Positions 1-5,937 of a DNA stretch of 9,890 bases are shown here, piece after piece (positions within the stretch are counted from its first letter, which is position 1; every line of letters begins with the position of its first letter). A model generated the notes under the pieces. It worked only from the letters and a program-made list of their open reading frames with translations, had not been told where the DNA came from and searched no databases. The position numbers and the translations under genes were made by a program. Source of the DNA: Actinomycetes bacterium. GTDB taxonomy: Bacteria; Actinomycetota; Coriobacteriia; Coriobacteriales; Eggerthellaceae. The stretch spans positions 1-9,890 of the forward strand of contig JAEZDJ010000071.1 of the NCBI GenBank assembly GCA_023429565.1. Reading direction: 5' to 3'.

Positions 1-408
1 ATAGCGGTGGCAATGGAATCAGTCGGACAGAAAAGGAGGGCTGCATAGAACTGCTATGATGTATGCGTAATGATTCTGGGACGATGACCCTTTACACCAA
101 CATTCGCGACACTACCCGATGAGAACGCTGGATGAAGGTTTCATGAGGGATGTGAATAACTACCCCGGACGATGAGCCCACCAATCGAACACAGCCAGAA
201 GAGTGGGCGGGTCCTTTCCTGAAGACCGTAGGGCATCATGAGCTGGTTCGATGTAAATGCAAGCCAAACGTATGTTCTAAAAATGTAGAATTCGCATCGC
301 AAAACGACGAGATTGACTCCGATGGCAAGACCAACGGCAGGGCTGCCGGCAAGACTTGGGTTCCACGGCGTCTACTGCTGTTCGTCTTTCTGCGGCAGGG
401 ACGAAATG
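1..408. other. Left-end region without a supportable gene
   Basis: I find no convincing gene in this stretch. The plus-strand frames are broken by stops; the frame starting at position 3 runs to a TGA at 57-59 and the frame starting at position 1 runs to a TAG at 46-48, so the end of a gene entering from the left cannot be excluded but cannot be shown. A short inverted repeat, CGGCAG/CTGCCG at 335-348, lies 3' of the minus-strand gene that ends at 409. It has almost no loop and no following T-run, so I do not call it a terminator. Base composition is visibly more AT-rich than in the genes from 1150 onward. Confidence 0.5.
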
Positions 409-1047
409 TCAGAATATCCCGCAGGATTTTAAGAGGATCACGATGCCGACGACAACTGCTATGAGGAAAGCCCAACTGACGGCATAACACCCTTTATTCT
501 TCTTTCGCCCCTGTTCGATGACCTTTTCTGACATCTTGCGCCGGCTCTTCATAATGACGGTGCCCGTTCTTTTTTCGGGCAAGGGCTCGCGTTTTTTCGG
601 TATCCAGGATCCTTCGCTTTCAATGGTTTGAGATATTCCGCTCTCGCTCAGATCAACATTGGGCCTAATGCCTTCTTCCAGCTTGCTGCCGATGCCTTTG
701 AGAAAACGAGAGAAAACGGCGTCAAAAGAGGGATCGAAGCAGATAAGAGCCATTTCTCCCCAGTAATGACCCGGTTCGGGGGTGTCAGTGTAGGCAATGA
801 AGGACAGCGTCGCCTTCAGGGTCCATCCACGTGCGTTCAGTATGCTGAGCTGCCTTGAGACGGTGGCATCAAAGAAACCGACAGCGCGATCGAATTTGTT
901 TTTCGCCCAAGCCACAACCTGCCCGTTTTCTGTCATGAAAACAATCTCGAAAACATCTCCGACCAGGTTGTCGGCTCCAACAAGCGTTGAGGCTTCTTTT
1001 TTGGAAACAGTGTCGAATCGTGCGTAGGTTCCGTAGTAGATGTCCAT
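409..1047 (-). CDS. Hypothetical protein with C-terminal membrane anchor (212 aa)
   Basis: I do not recognise a family with confidence. The protein has a soluble N-terminal part of about 145 residues with alternating beta-like stretches and aromatic residues (for example the VGFFDATVSRQL region near residues 56-67 and GHYWGEMALICF near 93-104). A charged, lysine/arginine-rich linker follows (about 149-186), then one hydrophobic helix at about 187-206 and a short SCGIF tail. The basic residues just before the helix predict that the soluble part is cytoplasmic, which makes this a tail-anchored protein. There is no signal peptide. The start is supported by AAGGAG on the minus strand four bases before the ATG. 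The N-terminal part faintly resembles small beta-barrel domains such as HIRAN, but this is only an impression. It is divergent from the helicase gene at 1150, and no partner gene is visible downstream. The gene is more AT-rich than its neighbours. Confidence 0.72.
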   Translation of the reverse strand: MDIYYGTYARFDTVSKKEASTLVGADNLVGDVFEIVFMTENGQVVAWAKNKFDRAVGFFDATVSRQLSILNARGWTLKATLSFIAYTDTPEPGHYWGEMALICFDPSFDAVFSRFLKGIGSKLEEGIRPNVDLSESGISQTIESEGSWIPKKREPLPEKRTGTVIMKSRRKMSEKVIEQGRKKNKGCYAVSWAFLIAVVVGIVILLKSCGIF

Positions 1048-1149
1048 GATGCTCCTTGTTGCTTTAACGATGGCATTCGCCTTCGGTTATCCGCATGAAA
1101 TCGCCGTTTCCAGTTTGTATGATCACATGATAGATGATAGGCTGAGGCT
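1048..1149. promoter_or_regulatory. Divergent intergenic region with a weak promoter candidate for the helicase gene
   Basis: This gap of about 100 bp must hold the starts of both divergent genes. On the plus strand TATGAT at 1118-1123 is a fair -10 element, but the best sequence 17 bp upstream (ATGAAA, 1095-1100) is a poor -35. The motif ATGAT occurs three times in quick succession (starting at 1119, 1127 and 1134), overlapping the palindrome TGATCA (1120-1125); these could be regulator contacts. I see no sequence resembling an actinobacterial LexA box, although dinG is an SOS gene in Escherichia coli. No clear promoter is visible for the minus-strand gene. Confidence 0.3.
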
Positions 1150-4100
1150 ATGGAAAATCAAAGCACGCATGTACACGATACTTTGCAAAGTTTCATAAGC
1201 GACGGAACCCCCGAGGCTATAAAGGCACGGTATGAGTCGCTTTCTTGTGCCGCCGAGCATGCGGACTATGGTGCGTTGGACCGAAACATCGTTGTGATTG
1301 ACACGGAAACGACGGGACTGTCGTTCAATCATGATGAATTGACGCAGATAGCAGCCGCCCGGATGGAGAAGGGCGAAATTGTTGACTGGTACATCACCTT
1401 CGTCAACCCTGGAAAACCCATTCCTGAGGAAATCGCCTATCTGACCAATATCCATGATAGCGATGTCGCCGATGCGCCCAGTCCTTCAGAAGCACTTGCT
1501 GAACTGGTAAAATTCGTTGGAGATGCGAACATTGTCGCGCACAATGCCGAATTCGACCGCACCTTCACCACGAAGCATCCCAGCGGCTATCCCTTGCTTG
1601 AGAGAACCTGGATGGATTCCCTCGATCTTGCCCGCATCGCGCTGCCTCGGCTGAAATCTCATCGGCTGATTGATCTCGTACGTGCTTTCGGAGCGCCCCT
1701 TTCCACCCATCGTGCAGATGATGACGTTGCCTCCACCTGTGCGATCTTTCGTATATTGCTGGCAGCCGTCGATGCCATGCCTGTTGCCTTGGTGCGCGAA
1801 ATTGCTGGCATGACAACGGCTGACCAGTGGCCCACCCAGGTGGTCTTCGAACACTTTTCGTCCCGAAAAGAAAGCGAAGGCATAGAAGGTCGCAAGGAAG
1901 GCGATGGCTGTACGTACGACGGAGCCAGTTCTTCTCCTGCCGCCACATGTGCTGCATCCACCCAGGGAGCCCGTGGTGGGCAGAACGGGGAGGGTGCGCC
2001 TGAGGCCGGCCTCGACGGGCGCGAGGAGTCTCACCGTCGATCGAGGAGGTTTTCCCTGCGGGACCTGAGGAGGGCCCGCCTGGGAACTATCGAGCTGCGT
2101 CCGAAGGTCGACGCGGACGACATCGCCGCTGATCCTCTTCGCGAACTGGTGTTTCCTTTTGAAGAGGACATAGAGGAGGCGTTTTCTCCCTCGGGGCTCG
2201 TTGGGAGTCTGTACCCGGATTTTGAGACCCGCCAGGAGCAGGTTGACATGGCGGAGGCGGTTCGCGCCGCCTTTTCCCATTCAGAGAATCTTGTAGTGGA
2301 GGCTGGCACGGGGGTTGGGAAGTCGATGGCTTACCTGGTTCCCGCCGCGCTCACGGCGCGGGCGAACGGCATAGCCGTCGGTGTTGCTACGAAGACGAAC
2401 GCGTTGCTTGACCAACTTGTCTACCATGAGCTCCCCGCCCTCGCCGCCGCTCTTGGTCCTGTTCGGCAGGCTGAACCGTCGTCGGAGGGCCAAAAAGCTT
2501 CCTCAACGGCGGAAGCGCCCGAATCGCCGAAAGGCTCAGCGTCGCCCGACGTTTCAGCATCATCCTCGCCTGCTGCCTCGTCCCTGCCTTCCTCGGCCGC
2601 TCCTGCGCCGTCTCCTCTGACGTTTGCCCCGCTCAAGGGATTTTCCCATTACCCTTGCTTGCGAAGGATCGACCGGGTCGTTTCGGAGGGACCTCAGATG
2701 AAAAACGTGGCGGGCAAGGAGCGCTCGCAGGCGCCTGCGCTTGCGGCGCTGCTGTCCTTCATCGAACAGACGGGGTATGACGACATCGACAGCTTGAAGT
2801 TGGACTATCGCACGCTTCCCCGCTACGCCATCACCACGAAGAGCGCCGACTGCCTGCGGCGCAAGTGTCCCTACTTTGGCGTTTCGTGCTTTGTGCACGG
2901 TTCTCGACGTCGCGCGGAAGCGGCTGACATCGTGGTCACGAACCACAGCCTTCTGTTCTGCGATCTTGTCGCAGACGGTGGGTTGTTGCCTCCTATCCGT
3001 TATTGGGTAGTTGACGAGGCCCATGGGGCCGAGGCCGAGGCTCGCCGCGCGTTTTCCCTCTCTCTCTCGGCTGAAGACATCGTGCGCCTTGCGGGGCGTG
3101 TCGATTCCGACGAGGCATCGCGCAACGTGTTCGTGCGGGCTGAGCGTCGGGTGACGATTCCGGGTGGGGAAGAGGGGTCGACCCTGTTCTATGCGCTCAC
3201 GGGCACTGCCCGCGCTGCTGGCAAGACGTACGCGACGTATGCGCAGTCGTTTGCCTCCCACATGAAAGACCTGTTGTTCTTTGACACGAACAGGCGCGGC
3301 CGTGGCTATGAGACGATCGAGCTTTGGCTGAACGCCGACATTCGCTCAAGCGAGACCTTCGCCGGCATGGCCTCATACGGACGCTTGATGACGGCTGCGG
3401 CGGAAAAGCTTGTCACAGCCTGTCAGGAGCTTGTTGGCTATCTCGAAGGCGTTGACGGTGTCGCCGAGATACAGCGCGAGATAGCATCGGTGGCGATTGA
3501 GCTCAAAGAGCAGATGCATGCTGCCGAGATCATTCTGGACAAAGCTCCCGATTCTTATGCTTATGCAGCGACCCTCTCGCGCAAAAACGATCGAGTCGCC
3601 GAAAAGCTGGAAGCGCTGTTGGTCAATGTCGGAGGCATGATGAATGAGACGCTGTTCGCGCGAACTCATTCAGTGGTGTTCGCCTCCGCGACGCTTTCCG
3701 TTGACGGCGGCTTCAAGGCATTCGAAACGGCCCTCGGCCTCAATTCTTCAGAGCTTTCAACCTGTCGCGAATGTCGCTTGGATTCAAGCTATGATTTCGA
3801 CGGACAGATGACCATTTACGTGGTTGCCGACATGCCTGAACCAAATGATGCATCCTACCTGGCCCAACTTCAGCAATTACTCGTTGAGACCCATCGCGCA
3901 CAGCAGGGGTCCATGCTTACCCTCTTCACGAATCGACGGGAAATGGAGAAGTGCTTCGACACGGTTCAACCTGCTCTGAAGGAGGACGACCTTCGGCTGG
4001 TGTGCCAGAAATGGGGGGTGTCCGTCAAGGGGTTGCGAGATGAGTTCGTTGCTGACGAGCATCTGTCTCTTTTTGCCCTCAGAAGCTTTTGGGAGGGTTT

Positions 4101-4422
4101 CGATGCTCCGGGTGCGACGCTCAAAGGAGTGGTCATCCCGAAGCTTCCATTCTCCAAGCCGACCGATCCTCTGTCGTGCGAGCGTGCTGCCCGTGACGAC
4201 CAGGCGTGGCGACGTTATGTCCTCCCTCAAGCCGTGCTTGAGGTCAAGCAGGCCGCCGGACGTCTTATCAGGAAGGCTGATGATGAGGGCGTGCTGATCC
4301 TGGCGGACCGCCGGCTTATATCCAAGGGCTACGGCAAGGCTTTCCTCAATTCGCTGCCGAGCAAGACGATCAAGGTGCTTCCCCTTGCCGAGATTGTCGC
4401 GGAGCTTTCCCGCACGCGGTAG
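1150..4422 (+). CDS. dinG: DinG-family helicase with N-terminal DEDDh exonuclease and Fe-S cluster
   Basis: This is an ATP-dependent superfamily 2 helicase of the DinG/XPD group fused to a DnaQ-like 3'-5' exonuclease; it is expected to act on DNA repair and replication intermediates in the cytoplasm. Exonuclease, about residues 45-205: DTETTG (D51, E53), HNAEFD (D136) and HRADDD (H187, D192), so all catalytic residues are present. Helicase: Q-motif-like RQEQ (361-364), Walker A GTGVGKS (386-392), DEAH (622-625), SATLS (846-850), WEGFDAPG (981-988) and QAAGR...R (1034-1041). Four cysteines (C503, C568, C573, C580) lie between Walker A and DEAH where DinG and XPD bind a 4Fe-4S cluster. The protein is longer than typical exonuclease-DinG fusions because of a low-complexity linker (about 228-325) and a Ser/Pro/Ala-rich insert (about 441-492). 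ATG 1150 is the first start after an in-frame TAG at 1138; the ribosome binding site is weak (AGG at 1139-1141). Confidence 0.95.
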   Translation: MENQSTHVHDTLQSFISDGTPEAIKARYESLSCAAEHADYGALDRNIVVIDTETTGLSFNHDELTQIAAARMEKGEIVDWYITFVNPGKPIPEEIAYLTNIHDSDVADAPSPSEALAELVKFVGDANIVAHNAEFDRTFTTKHPSGYPLLERTWMDSLDLARIALPRLKSHRLIDLVRAFGAPLSTHRADDDVASTCAIFRILLAAVDAMPVALVREIAGMTTADQWPTQVVFEHFSSRKESEGIEGRKEGDGCTYDGASSSPAATCAASTQGARGGQNGEGAPEAGLDGREESHRRSRRFSLRDLRRARLGTIELRPKVDADDIAADPLRELVFPFEEDIEEAFSPSGLVGSLYPDFETRQEQVDMAEAVRAAFSHSENLVVEAGTGVGKSMAYLVPAALTARANGIAVGVATKTNALLDQLVYHELPALAAALGPVRQAEPSSEGQKASSTAEAPESPKGSASPDVSASSSPAASSLPSSAAPAPSPLTFAPLKGFSHYPCLRRIDRVVSEGPQMKNVAGKERSQAPALAALLSFIEQTGYDDIDSLKLDYRTLPRYAITTKSADCLRRKCPYFGVSCFVHGSRRRAEAADIVVTNHSLLFCDLVADGGLLPPIRYWVVDEAHGAEAEARRAFSLSLSAEDIVRLAGRVDSDEASRNVFVRAERRVTIPGGEEGSTLFYALTGTARAAGKTYATYAQSFASHMKDLLFFDTNRRGRGYETIELWLNADIRSSETFAGMASYGRLMTAAAEKLVTACQELVGYLEGVDGVAEIQREIASVAIELKEQMHAAEIILDKAPDSYAYAATLSRKNDRVAEKLEALLVNVGGMMNETLFARTHSVVFASATLSVDGGFKAFETALGLNSSELSTCRECRLDSSYDFDGQMTIYVVADMPEPNDASYLAQLQQLLVETHRAQQGSMLTLFTNRREMEKCFDTVQPALKEDDLRLVCQKWGVSVKGLRDEFVADEHLSLFALRSFWEGFDAPGATLKGVVIPKLPFSKPTDPLSCERAARDDQAWRRYVLPQAVLEVKQAAGRLIRKADDEGVLILADRRLISKGYGKAFLNSLPSKTIKVLPLAEIVAELSRTR

Positions 4423-4452
4423 CGTTCGGGATACCGCTCAGCGAACGGAGCG
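4423..4452 (+). repeat. Overlapping inverted repeats between dinG and the next gene
   Basis: Two short inverted repeats overlap in this 39-bp gap. CGTTCG (4423-4428) pairs with CGAACG (4442-4447), and CGCTC (4435-4439) pairs with GAGCG (4448-4452). They cannot form fully at the same time, and the second covers the likely ribosome binding site GGAG (4447-4450) of the gene starting at 4462. There is no T-run, so this is not a typical terminator. A role in translation control is possible but the stems are short and may be chance. Confidence 0.3.
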
Positions 4453-4461
4453 TCTGGCGAA

Positions 4462-5880
4462 ATGGGCAAGCGCAAACGTGAAAACAAGCTGATGGGAGCC
4501 GCGCATATCAAGCGGCATACGGTCGGCACCTCGAATGAGATATCCTTCAGCGTGCTCGATGCGGCCACGAATCAGCTCAGCGTCTCGTCTGGCGAAAAGC
4601 GCACGGGCCTTTTGCGGTTTGGCCACGTGTCCCTGTTCACCTTGCCGCTCAGGGGCAAGAAGCCCGCCCCGACGCCCGCGAAGGAGCAGGGCCTTCCGCT
4701 TTCCAGCGGCGACTTTGTCTCTGTCCAGAATGCTGTGGCCGAGACGAGCGTCGGGCTGATCGACCGGGGTTCCCTGGGCTCGCCGATCTCATCGGATGGC
4801 TTCGCGCGGCCGTCGGGGTCTGTTGGTTTTGCCACGGGCCATGCAACGACGCCTGCGCAAGGGGTTTCTTCCCCCGCGCCGTTCTCGCGATCCTCCAGCC
4901 TCTCGTTTGCCGAAACGTCACGCTCGGCTGAAGAAAAGATCGCTTCCCGCAAGCGCCGCCGCCGACGTCATCGACGACTTGCCGTCGCGTTTGTCGCCGT
5001 GGCCACAACGGCCGCCCTTGCTGCGGGCGGGACATATCTTTACCAGGACAATCAACGGCATCTTTCGCAGGTGGGACGGCTTGATGACGCCCTTTCCCTC
5101 GTCGCGTCCACCGACAGCCTGTTCGCGACCTTGGATGAGGCCGTCAACAGCCCGTTTGAGGCTGATGCCGACGCGACCTATCAGGACGTGTCGTCGCAGA
5201 TGCCTGAATTGTCCGACAATCTTGACGCGGCAACCTCTTTGCTGCAGTCGTTCTCAAACGACATGCGTGAATCCATGGACAAGGAGGCGGCTCGCCAGGC
5301 GCTCGCTGCCGTCTCGGCGCGCCAGACCTTGCTGAACGAGGGGACGCAGATGCTTGACCAGGCGTCTGTTGCCCGCAAGGCTGCCGTGCGGCTGGAAGAG
5401 GCCTGGCAGCAAGTGATTGCGGCCGACTCTCTTGCGCGCGAGGCGGCCCAGCTTGTCACCGACACGACGGACGAGCACGTGAACGCCTCGAAGGCGAAAA
5501 CTGAGGAGGCCTTGACCGCCTTTGGGAAGGCACGGGACGAGCTTGAGGGCATCAGCGCCCTGTATCCACCGGCTGATCTGGAGGTGCTCGTTTCCTATGT
5601 CGACAAGCGCGTGGAATCGCTGGGGTATGCATTGGCCTCGGACGAGGCGTTCCTCGCGAAAGACAAGGATGTCGCTGCAGCCCAAAACGATGCCTACAAC
5701 ACAGCCGACGCCGCCGCTGCGACCCTGGCGAAAAAGATTCCTGCGGATCCGGCGGAGCTTGTTCACGAGGCGTACGGCCAGGCTGTTTCCGAAAGCGCAC
5801 AGGCCTATTCAACAGCCCGTTTACAAGCTGGAACAGCAGACGCTTTTATTCGTGATTATTTGGGTGCAGGTTTCAAATAG
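4462..5880 (+). CDS. Single-pass membrane protein of unknown function with long helical extracytoplasmic part (472 aa)
   Basis: I do not recognise a named family. Residues 1-160 are low in predicted order and rich in Ser, Pro, Ala and Gly. A dense basic cluster follows (about 163-172, almost all Arg), then one membrane helix at about 173-194. Residues 195-472 are Ala/Glu/Asp/Gln-rich, lack cysteine and look almost wholly alpha-helical, suggesting coiled coil or a helical bundle. The basic cluster before the helix predicts a cytoplasmic N-terminus and an extracytoplasmic C-terminus; the helix is uncleaved because no signal-peptidase site stands out. The gene begins 39 bp after dinG and has GGAG at 4447-4450, 11 bases before the ATG; no earlier in-frame start exists after the dinG stop. 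It is followed closely by the M28-like membrane gene, so a functional link to that protein is more likely than one to the helicase. Function is unknown. Confidence 0.85.
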   Translation: MGKRKRENKLMGAAHIKRHTVGTSNEISFSVLDAATNQLSVSSGEKRTGLLRFGHVSLFTLPLRGKKPAPTPAKEQGLPLSSGDFVSVQNAVAETSVGLIDRGSLGSPISSDGFARPSGSVGFATGHATTPAQGVSSPAPFSRSSSLSFAETSRSAEEKIASRKRRRRRHRRLAVAFVAVATTAALAAGGTYLYQDNQRHLSQVGRLDDALSLVASTDSLFATLDEAVNSPFEADADATYQDVSSQMPELSDNLDAATSLLQSFSNDMRESMDKEAARQALAAVSARQTLLNEGTQMLDQASVARKAAVRLEEAWQQVIAADSLAREAAQLVTDTTDEHVNASKAKTEEALTAFGKARDELEGISALYPPADLEVLVSYVDKRVESLGYALASDEAFLAKDKDVAAAQNDAYNTADAAAATLAKKIPADPAELVHEAYGQAVSESAQAYSTARLQAGTADAFIRDYLGAGFK

Positions 5881-5888
5881 CGTATACT
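5860..5888 (+). promoter_or_regulatory. Candidate promoter of the M28-like gene
   Basis: TATACT at 5883-5888 differs from the sigma-70 type -10 consensus at one position. TTGGGT at 5860-5865 matches the first half of a -35 element, with a 17-bp spacer. Transcription would start near 5895 and leave a leader of about 43 bases with AAAGG (5925-5929) eight bases before the ATG at 5938. The -35 and most of the spacer lie within the last codons of the upstream gene. The M28-like gene may therefore be expressed both from read-through and from this site. Confidence 0.5.
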
Positions 5889-5937
5889 TGTAAAAATATG
5901 TGCCTTGTAGAATACCAAGGATCGAAAGGCAGAGCTT

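Noticed and set aside
335..348. CGGCAG/CTGCCG inverted repeat as terminator of the minus-strand gene
   Set aside because: Loop of two bases (or four with a shorter stem) and no T-run on either strand.
236..490. Minus-strand 84-residue open frame overlapping the 3' end of the tail-anchored gene
   Set aside because: Arg/Ser/Pro-rich composition without domain or hydrophobic pattern, and it overlaps the better-supported gene at 409-1047 in another frame.
628..1027. Two overlapping plus-strand frames opposite the tail-anchored gene
   Set aside because: Antisense shadows with no ribosome binding site and no recognisable content.
1048..1149. LexA/SOS box in front of dinG
   Set aside because: No sequence resembling the actinobacterial or enterobacterial LexA consensus is visible in the gap.
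1486..2280. Long minus-strand frame of 264 residues inside dinG
   Set aside because: The plus-strand frame carries all exonuclease and helicase motifs; the antisense frame is a by-product of GC-rich codon use.
2560..3261. Minus-strand frame of 233 residues inside dinG
   Set aside because: Very Arg-rich, no motif, and opposite the Fe-S and DEAH segments of the real gene.
4796..5335. Plus-strand frame of 179 residues inside the 472-residue membrane protein gene
   Set aside because: Arg/Pro/Ser-rich out-of-frame shadow; the overlapping frame has a clear membrane helix and continuous helical pattern.
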